A stretch of 47,245 nucleotides of DNA from contig JADLHL010000095.1 in assembly GCA_020848815.1 (NCBI GenBank), forward strand, positions 1-47,245. The letters run 5' to 3'. Position 1 is the stretch's first letter; each line of letters begins with the position of its first letter. Both the position numbers and the translations under genes were made by a program. This DNA comes from Chitinophagaceae bacterium (lineage in GTDB: Bacteria; Bacteroidota; Bacteroidia; Chitinophagales; Chitinophagaceae). Under the pieces are notes generated by a model, which saw nothing but the letters and a program-made list of their open reading frames with translations, was not told the DNA's origin and did not search any database. Shown piece by piece: positions 34,080-42,006 of this stretch.

Positions 34080-35285
34080 TTAGCTGCGCAAATAACGCCG
34101 TACCGTACTCCTGTTGGTAAGCCACACCAGCAACATGACCAGTAGCATGGCAGCAATGGTAACCCAACTAATGAAAGGAGCAATATTCATTTGCTGTGCT
34201 GCCAGCAAATAGTGCATGCCATACTGAATGCCGCTCAGCATGAGTAAAACCGTCAGCATTACCACGCCATTTACAGGCATGAATTGCCGCATTAAAAATG
34301 ACTGCAATGCCTTGGGTGAAGTGCCTATGGTTTTGAGCAATTCTATATCGGGCCGGCTGCTGGCAATGGTGAGTTGTATAAACAAACTGAACACCAGCAT
34401 ACCAAACAACAACATTACCAAACCTATGCTGCCTACAATACCTACAATCCAGTTGACAATCACCCGCACTTTGCTAAAGCGGGTTTTATCGGTATTGGTA
34501 CGCCAGCCGCGGTCAGACAGATATTTCACCAATTCAGGATCTGAAGGATCGTTGGTTTTTATGACAAGACGGGTAGTAAGTGGTGTAGTACTGTAGCCAT
34601 ACAATTGGTTGGCCCAATCCATGCAAGATTGTGGAATCAAAATGGAATTCAACCGGTCGGAAGTGCCTACAATATGACCTACCAATTCTGCTGAACTGCC
34701 CTTACCTGAGATCGTTATTTTCAGCGGAATCACTTTCAATGCTTCTATAGACAACTGTGGCAGATTTTGCTGGCTCATGGCCATACCAGTGTTGTACAAA
34801 TCGATGAAGAATGTTGGGATGATGACAGGCAAATCCCGCTGTCCTTTTTGCCACTGCCAACTGTTGGTTTGCACATCAATAAATTCATCGGGTACACTTT
34901 CGAAATAGGCATCGCTGTAAAAAGGAATGGCATCGCTGTAGCTGCTCACATTCACCGAAAAATTTGACGCTGTCAGCACACCCATTTTTTCTACAAAAGG
35001 TTGTGCCTGCAGGCTGTCAGCTTCTGCTTTGGTAAAAGCACTCAATGCTTTATTGCTCTGCCTTTCGCCGGTAATTTGCTTGTTGATGACGAGAAAATCA
35101 GCCGTTTCATTGTCGTTGTTTTTGCCATGCAACAACTCATTAAAATTCATGAAGGTTTGTACGGCCAACAAAATAAACATCATGGCTACACCCATGCCGA
35201 TGGTGGCCATCAAAAAACGTACTTTACCAATACCGGCACGAATCAGTTTTTTGAGCAAGGGTTGTATGGAAGGCTGCGTGGCCAT
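34080..35285 (-). CDS. ABC transporter permease, FtsX/MacB-like
   Basis: This 401-residue protein has one membrane helix near the N-terminus (about 20-45), a large periplasmic domain (about 50-260) and three C-terminal helices, the topology of FtsX/LolC/MacB permeases. The cytoplasmic loop SSRPDIELLKTIGTSPKALQSFLMRQF near residue 320 is the family coupling helix. Such permeases move lipoproteins, peptides or lipids by mechanical force, or activate cell-wall hydrolases, rather than importing nutrients. The ATPase gene lies directly upstream with three bases between stop and start, so they form one transporter. The substrate is unknown. It is not FtsX itself, which is shorter and pairs with ftsE. 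Confidence 0.88.
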   Translation of the reverse strand: MATQPSIQPLLKKLIRAGIGKVRFLMATIGMGVAMMFILLAVQTFMNFNELLHGKNNDNETADFLVINKQITGERQSNKALSAFTKAEADSLQAQPFVEKMGVLTASNFSVNVSSYSDAIPFYSDAYFESVPDEFIDVQTNSWQWQKGQRDLPVIIPTFFIDLYNTGMAMSQQNLPQLSIEALKVIPLKITISGKGSSAELVGHIVGTSDRLNSILIPQSCMDWANQLYGYSTTPLTTRLVIKTNDPSDPELVKYLSDRGWRTNTDKTRFSKVRVIVNWIVGIVGSIGLVMLLFGMLVFSLFIQLTIASSRPDIELLKTIGTSPKALQSFLMRQFMPVNGVVMLTVLLMLSGIQYGMHYLLAAQQMNIAPFISWVTIAAMLLVMLLVWLTNRSTVRRYLRS

Positions 35286-35288
35286 GGG

Positions 35289-35939
35289 TTACAATTGCAA
35301 ATAACGGGTGTAAGAAAAATGCTGATCATCGTCGAGATCGGTGAGCAAAAAACCAGCCTTGCGATGGGTACAGGCTTCAGCAATCAGTGCTGCTGCTTTG
35401 GCCGTATTTTGCTGATCGAGGTGGCTGAATGGTTCATCCATCAGCAACCACTCAAAGGGTTGCACCAATGCCCGAATGATAGCTATACGTTGCTGCTCGC
35501 CATAGCTACAAGTAGCAGCCTGCTGATGCAATACATGTGCCACACCCAAACGTTCGGCCATGGCTTGTACTTCTTCAGTGCTGCACACAGGTGTAGCCGG
35601 CATTCGGCGTTTCAGTTCAATGTTTTCCAAAGCGGTAAGCTGCCCAAACAACCGTAAATCCTGAAACACCACACTCAGTTGTGTTTGCCTTATGCCGGCC
35701 AATGCTTCTGGCGAAATAGCCGAAACGGGTTGGTTGTTGTACAATACATTGCCCGTATAATCTTTACGCAAATGCCAAATGATATGGTGCAACGTGGTTT
35801 TGCCTGTACCGCTGGGGGCTTTTACCTTAATCCAATCGCTGGCCTTCAACTCAACTTGCTGGTTCCAGATTTCTGAGGAACGCTGCAATATTTTTTCCCG
35901 AATGGGTGTAGGTACAATATGGTCCAGTGTGATGGTCAT
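35289..35939 (-). CDS. ABC transporter ATP-binding protein
   Basis: This 216-residue nucleotide-binding subunit powers the permease encoded just downstream. It has Walker A APSGTGKTTL with Lys47, the Q-loop region VVFQDLRLFGQLTALENI, the ABC signature CSYGEQQRIAIIRAL (SYGEQ instead of the usual LSGGQ) and Walker B EWLLMDEPFSHLD. It is somewhat short, with a reduced helical region, as in LolD/FtsE-type ATPases. The variant signature is unusual but similar changes occur in this group. The gene is followed by the permease gene after three bases. Confidence 0.9.
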   Translation of the reverse strand: MTITLDHIVPTPIREKILQRSSEIWNQQVELKASDWIKVKAPSGTGKTTLHHIIWHLRKDYTGNVLYNNQPVSAISPEALAGIRQTQLSVVFQDLRLFGQLTALENIELKRRMPATPVCSTEEVQAMAERLGVAHVLHQQAATCSYGEQQRIAIIRALVQPFEWLLMDEPFSHLDQQNTAKAAALIAEACTHRKAGFLLTDLDDDQHFSYTRYLQL

Positions 35940-36027
35940 GATAGCGATAAAGACAACTTAGCAATATTAACCAAAAAACATTGCCATGGTTGTGTAACCA
36001 TGGCAATGCAGTTATTTAAGAATAGCA

Positions 36028-37782
36028 TTATTGCAATTCAATTTCGGCTTCCATGCGTTTGTACATTTCTTCCTCCTCCTTTTCTTTCGCCTTCATTTCG
36101 TCGGCTATAAACATGAGGTAACGCACCAGTTGGGGCAAGGTATTTTTACCCGGAGCCATTTGCATTTCACCTTTTGTAGTCAGCTTTTTACCATCAAAAT
36201 TGCCGGAAGAAAACCACACGTCACCAAAGATTTCTTTTGAACGGTTGAGGATGTTTTTTTCATGCACATCGGTGCTGTCGAACATGGTTTCAGGAATGCC
36301 TTTGAGGATAGATGGTGTGTTGAGGTAAAAACCAACACTCTGATCTTTTAATGCAGTACGGGCTTGCTCGGGCAACTTGGCGCCTGCTTTACCACTGGCA
36401 TAGTTGGCATACACTGTACTGTCGTTGCTGATGATCAGCAGATCGCCTTCAATGCCGGCAAACACACCAAGCTGTGGCATGGGCTCCGTCATTTCACCAT
36501 CTTCCACATTTATTTGTGGTGATACAGGAACAATGCGGTTGCCTTCGCGGCGGATACCGCCTTCTTTTTCAGCCAATCCAATGAGTTTGTTGAATGCTGC
36601 TTTATCGCCAATGCGAATAGCCATCAGCAATTTGCCAGTTGGCTCTACGCTGTTATACTTAGCGTCTTTACCATACGCTTTTGATTCGAAAGCAAAATCG
36701 CTGAACATTACGGCAAAATCACCTTTAAAGGCTTTTGCAATTTCATCGGCAGTTACACCACCCTGGCTCAGTGCCATATTTACCAAGGCCTCTACGCCCA
36801 GTTCTTTTACAAATGCAGGAAGCAATTCCGGCTTAAAGCTGAAGGCCGTTACACCATTTATATTGGCATTGGGATAACGCTCTACAAGGCTCATATCCAC
36901 CACAGGGCCAGCATATTTCTTCAGCAAATCGCCCAGCTTTTTGCCTACATAGCTATCACCTTCAATCACAATTTTGCCATCTTCAAAGTTGATGACAGAA
37001 GTACTGTATGCATCAGCCATCAATTCTTTTACCTGTGGCATCATGTTCATGAAAGGATTGCTGGCTACACCCGCTGCAGATTCGCTGCTGGTAAACATCG
37101 CAACATCAGCCGGCTTTTCCATGAGCTCGTTGAAAACATCAATGCTGGCAACGCTTTCGTCTTTCTTCAGTTCAAAATATTTTTTGATGTCTTGCTTGGT
37201 GTCGGTAGAAAGTACCGGTGCATTGTTTTCAACAGCAGAACTGTCTAACAGCATGTCTTCAGTGTCAAGCATACCATAATCGGCAGCTGTTTGCTTGCCC
37301 ACCATCATCACGGCATCTTTTTTCCAACCAATAGAAACCATGGGCAGGCTCACTACAGAAATGTCGCCCATCTTTTCAATCTTGGCATCTTTGAATTGCT
37401 TGCTGATAAATGCTTCGAGTTTAGCAGCATCTTCCAGGCCAGCTACCAGCTGAAAAGAAAGACTGCCGCCGTTGAAATTTATTTCTGGTACGGCTACAAA
37501 TACCCGGCTCTGAAAATCGATACCCGCATCTTTGAACTGCTTCCACATGTCGAGGGCTTCGGTATAACCGTTGTTGCCATTTTCATCTTTCAGCACCTGC
37601 ATCATGTTTTCGATGCTCAGCGAATCTTTCTCCAGTTTTTGCACCATGCTTTTTACATCAAAAGCCAGTACATAGCCTGCAGATTTGGGAATGTAACGTG
37701 TGTATTCGGGGCCTTTTTTGCCGCAGGAAGCCAGCACAATGGCGGCCAATACGAGGAGTCCTGCAAAACGGTTACGGTTCAT
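36028..37782 (-). CDS. DUF4836-family lipoprotein
   Basis: This 584-residue lipoprotein has signal peptide MNRNRFAGLLVLAAIVLAS and lipid Cys20 followed by GKKG. The next residues, EYTRYIPKSAGYVLAFDVKSMVQKL, are the recognisable start of the DUF4836 family, widespread in Bacteroidota and of unknown role. The body contains repeated modules of the form ...NAPVLSTDTKQDI..., VSVGW-like strands and a GDFAVMFSDF segment, suggesting two or three similar sub-domains. The C-terminal 25 residues are charged and coiled (KEKEEEEMYKRMEAEIELQ). A start eight codons earlier is possible but breaks the signal peptide. A CATCTTTG sequence about 22 bases upstream of the ATG resembles a -7 element. Confidence 0.85.
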   Translation of the reverse strand: MNRNRFAGLLVLAAIVLASCGKKGPEYTRYIPKSAGYVLAFDVKSMVQKLEKDSLSIENMMQVLKDENGNNGYTEALDMWKQFKDAGIDFQSRVFVAVPEINFNGGSLSFQLVAGLEDAAKLEAFISKQFKDAKIEKMGDISVVSLPMVSIGWKKDAVMMVGKQTAADYGMLDTEDMLLDSSAVENNAPVLSTDTKQDIKKYFELKKDESVASIDVFNELMEKPADVAMFTSSESAAGVASNPFMNMMPQVKELMADAYSTSVINFEDGKIVIEGDSYVGKKLGDLLKKYAGPVVDMSLVERYPNANINGVTAFSFKPELLPAFVKELGVEALVNMALSQGGVTADEIAKAFKGDFAVMFSDFAFESKAYGKDAKYNSVEPTGKLLMAIRIGDKAAFNKLIGLAEKEGGIRREGNRIVPVSPQINVEDGEMTEPMPQLGVFAGIEGDLLIISNDSTVYANYASGKAGAKLPEQARTALKDQSVGFYLNTPSILKGIPETMFDSTDVHEKNILNRSKEIFGDVWFSSGNFDGKKLTTKGEMQMAPGKNTLPQLVRYLMFIADEMKAKEKEEEEMYKRMEAEIELQ

Positions 37783-37808
37783 AAGTGATAGTAGAATTTG
37801 ACACAAAG

Positions 37809-37919
37809 ATGCGGGTAAAGCAGTGGATGCACAAACCCGCAGCCCGATTATACAAGGGCGGCAGCGAATGGCGCAAAGAGCTGGTTGTAGCTACCATGAG
37901 CGGCAGTAAAAGCCTATAA
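37809..37919 (+). CDS. Possible small basic protein, 36 residues
   Basis: A short frame between the DUF4836 gene and mgsA: it starts MRVKQWMHKPAARLYKGG and ends SGSKSL. It has a protein-like composition, basic, with no obvious low complexity. It overlaps the presumed promoter of the DUF4836 gene, and there is no independent sign that it is translated. I keep it as a weak possibility only. Confidence 0.2.
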   Translation: MRVKQWMHKPAARLYKGGSEWRKELVVATMSGSKSL

Positions 37920-37940
37920 ACAATGGTCGTACAAACTGAT

Positions 37941-37971
37941 TTTGCACCTGTGCAGAAAGCAGGTACTTTTC
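37941..37971 (+). promoter_or_regulatory. Promoter of mgsA
   Basis: TTTG at 37941-37944, 19 bases, then TACTTTTC at 37964-37971, seven of eight positions in TAnnTTTG. The ATG follows four bases later, so the mRNA would be leaderless or nearly so. Confidence 0.55.
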
Positions 37972-37975
37972 GGGT

Positions 37976-38437
37976 ATGAAATTTGAAACCAGAGAGCTGC
38001 CAGCCCGCAAACGCATTGCCATGGTAGCACACGACCATAAGAAAGATGATATTATTGAATGGGCATATTTTAACCGCGACATGCTGGCCAAACATGAACT
38101 GTTTGCCACCGGTACCACAGGTAGGTTGCTTGAAGAAAAACTGGACCGCCCGGTACGTAAACTCATGAGTGGCCCGTTGGGAGGCGATCAGCAAATTGGC
38201 GCTATGATTTCGAACGGCGAAATAGACATGCTCATCTTTTTTTGGGACCCCATGGAAGCGCAGCCGCATGATACCGACATTAAAGCACTGCTTCGCCTGG
38301 CAGCCGTATGGAACATACCCATGGCTACAGACCGCAGCACCGCCGACTTTTTGCTCACCAGCCCGCTGATGCAGCACAAGTACGAATGCAAAGTGCCCGA
38401 CTACAGCACCTACCTCAAGCGGACGATTCCGCACTAA
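37976..38437 (+). CDS. mgsA: Methylglyoxal synthase
   Basis: MgsA converts dihydroxyacetone phosphate to methylglyoxal and phosphate, a bypass of lower glycolysis used when phosphate is short or sugar phosphates pile up. The 153-residue protein matches the family: MVAHDHKKDDIIEW at the start, the phosphate-binding ATGTTGRLLEE, and the catalytic Asp71 in SGPLGGDQQIGAM, the same position as in the E. coli enzyme. HDTDIKALLRLAAVWNIPMATDRSTADFL completes the active site. It is monocistronic, with its own promoter and a terminator hairpin after it. Its product is toxic, so the glycolytic flux controlling it is usually allosteric (phosphate). Confidence 0.97.
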   Translation: MKFETRELPARKRIAMVAHDHKKDDIIEWAYFNRDMLAKHELFATGTTGRLLEEKLDRPVRKLMSGPLGGDQQIGAMISNGEIDMLIFFWDPMEAQPHDTDIKALLRLAAVWNIPMATDRSTADFLLTSPLMQHKYECKVPDYSTYLKRTIPH

Positions 38438-38447
38438 TACATGTACG

Positions 38448-38485
38448 ATAATGATGGGTGAATGAATTTATTGACCCATCATTAT
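38448..38485 (+). terminator. Terminator-like hairpin after mgsA
   Basis: ATAATGATGGGT (38448-38459) pairs with ACCCATCATTAT (38474-38485) around a 14-base loop; TATTC follows. Confidence 0.65.
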
Positions 38486-38487
38486 TA

Positions 38488-38767
38488 TTCATACCCACAG
38501 TTGAAACCGTAGGTATGAATTCCGCTTCATTTGGTTAGAAAAAAACGTGCCGCCATTTCATTTTTCTTTGAAATGGAAAAATCCATTTTATACAAAACTG
38601 ACCATCGCATTGCACACACGGTTGAAACCGTAGGCTGATATCTGTGACCAAGAAAAATGCTTACATCTTGGTAATAGAATAGCCAAGAGCGTCACATAGG
38701 CGGGTTATAATTTGGATGAAATTTCTACCACAACAAATCATAGCCCACGGTTTCAACCGTGGGATGC
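38488..38767. repeat. Cluster of three REP-like palindromes
   Basis: The 397-base gap between mgsA and the GH3 gene holds no gene but three related palindromic units. Unit 1 is near 38488-38520, with GTTGAAACCGT inside arms ATTCATACC and GGTATGAAT. Unit 2 is near 38618-38635, ACGGTTGAAACCGTAGGC. Unit 3 is at 38744-38763, CCCACGGTTT followed by CAACCGTGGG. Units 1 and 2 share one orientation and unit 3 is reversed. Palindromes with this core are well known in Bacteroidota, often near REP-associated tyrosine transposases; no transposase is present here. The other bases in the gap show nothing else. Confidence 0.7.
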
Positions 38768-38834
38768 AATGAAGCCACGAATTTGGAAAAAACCGTTTTA
38801 ACGGCTTTAAACACTCAGATTAGGCCGACACCGG

Positions 38835-41750
38835 CTACGGCTTTGACTGCATACTCTTATATAACACATCATGTATGCGGCTACGTATGTTGAGGTCGAG
38901 CAGTGTACGATTATCGCCGCCACCAGGATGCACCCTATTGCTCAGAAAAATATACACCAGCTCGGTGGCAGGATCTACCCATACACAAGTACCTGTAAAA
39001 CCCGTATGCCCGTAAGTGGCAGCAGAAACATACTGCGCCGGATAAGCCGTTTTTTCGGTACGCAGGCTGTTGTTTTTTTCTGGCTTGTCAAAACCCAAAC
39101 CACGGCGGCTAATGGGTGTTTGATAACTGGTGAACCAATCAATGGTTGATTTTTTCAAGTATTGCTTACCATTGAACTGGCCACCATTCAACAACATTTG
39201 ATACAGTTTGGCGAGGTCTTCGGCATTGCTAAACAAACCAGCATGACCAGCCACATTGCCAAACATGGCTGCGCCGGGGTCGTGTACATAACCCCATACC
39301 AATTGCTGTCGAAAAACTTTTTCTTGTTCAGTAGGTGCAATGCTGCTGTTGGCAAAATGCTCGAAGGGTTTGAAGCCCGTGGTATGCATGTCGAGCGGCG
39401 TATAAAACTGCTGCTGCACATATTGCTCCAATGGCAAACCACTCACAGCTTCTACCAACTTGCCCAGCAGAATAAAATCGTTATCGCTGTACACATACTT
39501 CAGTTCTTTAGCAGCTACGGGGCTTGTATAAATGCGGCGATACATGGTATCCACCCAATCGTTACGCATAAACAGCCGGTTCGTTACATCTACTGAATAA
39601 TGATCTTTTTTAAAAGGCGTAAAGACTACTGGCGATGCTTTGCCAGTAGCTGCATCCGTTACTTCTTTGTAAAAAGGGATCCATGCTACCAAACCGGCCT
39701 GATGCAACAACAGGTTTTCTACCGTCAGGTTTTCTTTATCTCCGCCTTTGAGCCATGGCAAATAGTCGCTGGCTTTTTTCTTCACATCCACCTTGCCTTG
39801 TTCTACCAGTTTCATTACTGCTACTGTAGTGGCCGATATTTTAGTCACACTTGCCAAATCGAAAATGGTACCGGTTTGCATGGGCAGTGTTTGTGCCGCA
39901 TCCAAATGGCCATACGCTTTTTGAAACACCAGTTTGCCTTTGCGCAGCACCGTTACTACACAGCCCGGTGTAGCACCTGCAGCAATGGCTTCCGCGGCAA
40001 TAGCATCAATCTGGCGCAGGGTATCGCTACTCATGCCTACCGCTTCAGGAGCCGCGGCAGCAAAGGCTTTGGCGGCTGTAGCACCAGTGCCAAATTTCCA
40101 ATTGCCTACGGTTACAGGCAATGACCCAATGGCCGCAAATTGTCCTTTGAGCCAGCTGGCCGCCACCGACTGAAACACAGAATCATCTTCATAACAAGCC
40201 ACCAGATTTTCATACCCGGTAGAGTCGAACTGCGCCATGGCGTAAGGATTGCCAAACAACAGCAGTGAACTGCCTTTGCGATTACCTAATGTTTTTACCA
40301 AGGAAACTGCAGCTTCGCCCATGCTGAAATTGTTGGCTGGCTGACGACGCACATCATGTAAGCCGACTACAATGTTGGCGGGTTTGAAGGCATTGATTTT
40401 TTTCAGCAATGAATCGGCCGTTGCTGCAGTGCCATTTTTCAATGGCATAAAAAATACCTGATGCTGTTGAGCTTTCATCAATTTGGCCATGGGAATGTTA
40501 GCCATATTTCCTACCAATATGTATGCTGTTTTGCTGCCGGCCTTTGGCTTAGCATGCAAGGCGTTTCCCCTAACCACCGTGAGTGCTTGTGTGGCAACAT
40601 CTTTGCGCAGCACATCCACCTGAGCATTCAAATCGTTCAGCAAATTATTGTCATTTACGGTTGCTGTTTTACCCAACACATAATCGTATTTGGCTTCCAG
40701 CACCCGCTTGCATTTATGATACACTTGTTCCCACGTGAGTCGTCCTTCATCAATGGCTTTCTTAATGGCATCAATCGTTTTGGGTACATCGGCCGGCAGG
40801 CACAGCATGTCGTTGCCGGCAATAATACTTTGTACGGCAGCTTCTCCACTTGGATAAAATTTGGCCACGCCTTTCATTTCCAATGCATCCGTAAATGTGA
40901 GTCCGTTATAACCGAGCTCATTGCGCATCAGTGTGGTAATATTATTGTAAGAAATAGAAGTTGGTTTGTTCGGGGTGCTATCAATGGCTGGAATACTAAG
41001 ATGCGCTACCATAACACTACCAATGCCTTTGGCAAAAATTTCTTTGAAAGGATACAACTCCAATGCGGTCAGCTCATCCATGTTTTTATTGATGATGGGC
41101 AAATCGTAATGGCTGTCTACACTCACATCGCCATGGCCGGGAAAGTGCTTGGCACAAGCCATTACACCGGCATCTTGCATGCCCTGCATAATGCGGGTGC
41201 CCATAAGGGCCACTTTGTATTTGTCTTCACCAAAACTGCGCACCCCAATCACCGGGTTGGCGGGGTTGTTGTTGATGTCTACCACGGGTGCATAGTTCAC
41301 ATGTATGTTCATCCGCTTGCATTGGTCGGCAATGGCCTGCCCCACTTTGTACACCACGGCTGCATCATTTACCGCACCCATGGTCAGCTGATATGGAAAT
41401 GATTTCACACCTGCGAAACGCATGCCCAATCCCCATTCACCATCTACCGTAACCATAATGGGCGTTTTGGCTTTGGCCTGAATGCTATTGAGCAATGCCG
41501 CCTGCTGTGCAGGGCTACCTTGAAACAAACACACAGCACCCACGTTGTACTGGCGAACCAATGCATTGGCAAGGCTATCAAACATAATGGGATTGCCCTT
41601 GGCATCCATGCTACTGGTACGAATCACCATGAGCTGCGCAATGCGTTCTTCATTACTCAACGATTGAAACACACTATCTACCCATTGTTGCTTTTGCGCC
41701 ATCAACTGACCGGCACACAACATCGACATCATTACAAGCAAGCGACGCAT
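38835..41750 (-). CDS. GH3 beta-N-acetylhexosaminidase-like / serine beta-lactamase-like fusion
   Basis: This 971-residue secreted protein joins two enzymes. After a signal peptide ending CAGQLMAQ, residues about 30-370 form a glycoside hydrolase family 3 domain. It has KHFPGHGDVSVDSHYDLP, the histidine loop of NagZ-type enzymes, and the nucleophile Asp288 in GLTFTDALEMKG. A linker domain (about 380-580) follows. The C-terminal part (about 590-960) is a class C beta-lactamase/DD-peptidase fold with Ser634-x-x-Lys637 in DLASVTKISATT, KYVYSDNDF as the Tyr-x-Asn-type motif, and GHTGFTG as the third motif. This fusion is recurrent in Bacteroidota and fits peptidoglycan turnover: the first domain removes N-acetylglucosamine and the second handles stem peptides. 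The ATG at 41750 is chosen because the signal peptide begins there. Confidence 0.93.
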   Translation of the reverse strand: MRRLLVMMSMLCAGQLMAQKQQWVDSVFQSLSNEERIAQLMVIRTSSMDAKGNPIMFDSLANALVRQYNVGAVCLFQGSPAQQAALLNSIQAKAKTPIMVTVDGEWGLGMRFAGVKSFPYQLTMGAVNDAAVVYKVGQAIADQCKRMNIHVNYAPVVDINNNPANPVIGVRSFGEDKYKVALMGTRIMQGMQDAGVMACAKHFPGHGDVSVDSHYDLPIINKNMDELTALELYPFKEIFAKGIGSVMVAHLSIPAIDSTPNKPTSISYNNITTLMRNELGYNGLTFTDALEMKGVAKFYPSGEAAVQSIIAGNDMLCLPADVPKTIDAIKKAIDEGRLTWEQVYHKCKRVLEAKYDYVLGKTATVNDNNLLNDLNAQVDVLRKDVATQALTVVRGNALHAKPKAGSKTAYILVGNMANIPMAKLMKAQQHQVFFMPLKNGTAATADSLLKKINAFKPANIVVGLHDVRRQPANNFSMGEAAVSLVKTLGNRKGSSLLLFGNPYAMAQFDSTGYENLVACYEDDSVFQSVAASWLKGQFAAIGSLPVTVGNWKFGTGATAAKAFAAAAPEAVGMSSDTLRQIDAIAAEAIAAGATPGCVVTVLRKGKLVFQKAYGHLDAAQTLPMQTGTIFDLASVTKISATTVAVMKLVEQGKVDVKKKASDYLPWLKGGDKENLTVENLLLHQAGLVAWIPFYKEVTDAATGKASPVVFTPFKKDHYSVDVTNRLFMRNDWVDTMYRRIYTSPVAAKELKYVYSDNDFILLGKLVEAVSGLPLEQYVQQQFYTPLDMHTTGFKPFEHFANSSIAPTEQEKVFRQQLVWGYVHDPGAAMFGNVAGHAGLFSNAEDLAKLYQMLLNGGQFNGKQYLKKSTIDWFTSYQTPISRRGLGFDKPEKNNSLRTEKTAYPAQYVSAATYGHTGFTGTCVWVDPATELVYIFLSNRVHPGGGDNRTLLDLNIRSRIHDVLYKSMQSKP

Positions 41751-41775
41751 TTTCAAACTGTTTATTGTTGCAAAG

Positions 41776-41826
41776 TTCACAAGTTTACGAGTTTACGAGT
41801 TCACAAGTTTACGAGTGCACAAGTTC
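41776..41826. repeat. Short tandem repeat in front of the GH3 fusion gene
   Basis: Two exact 16-base copies of TTCACAAGTTTACGAG (41776-41791 and 41800-41815) are separated by the partial copy TTTACGAG (41792-41799) and followed by the related TGCACAAGTTC. The 256-base gap to the M28 gene is otherwise featureless, with a pyrimidine-rich stretch of short repeated words (CCGTCTTTGGACTACCGTC). Confidence 0.75.
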
Positions 41827-42006
41827 CTGCGTTAGCTACAGCCCTGATAACGAATTGCCACCGGGGCAGTAATCCTTTCCAATTCAGGCCTACCAACTTC
41901 CGTCTTTGGACTACCGTCTTTCCGACTTCCCGACTATTCCCTACATTGCCATCGCTGGATTTTTCCGGCAATCACATCTATTGATGCAGTGTTCTACCAA
42001 ACTTTA

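Noticed and set aside
38488..38767. CRISPR array
   Set aside because: Only three imperfect palindromes with uneven spacing and mixed direction, and no cas gene nearby.
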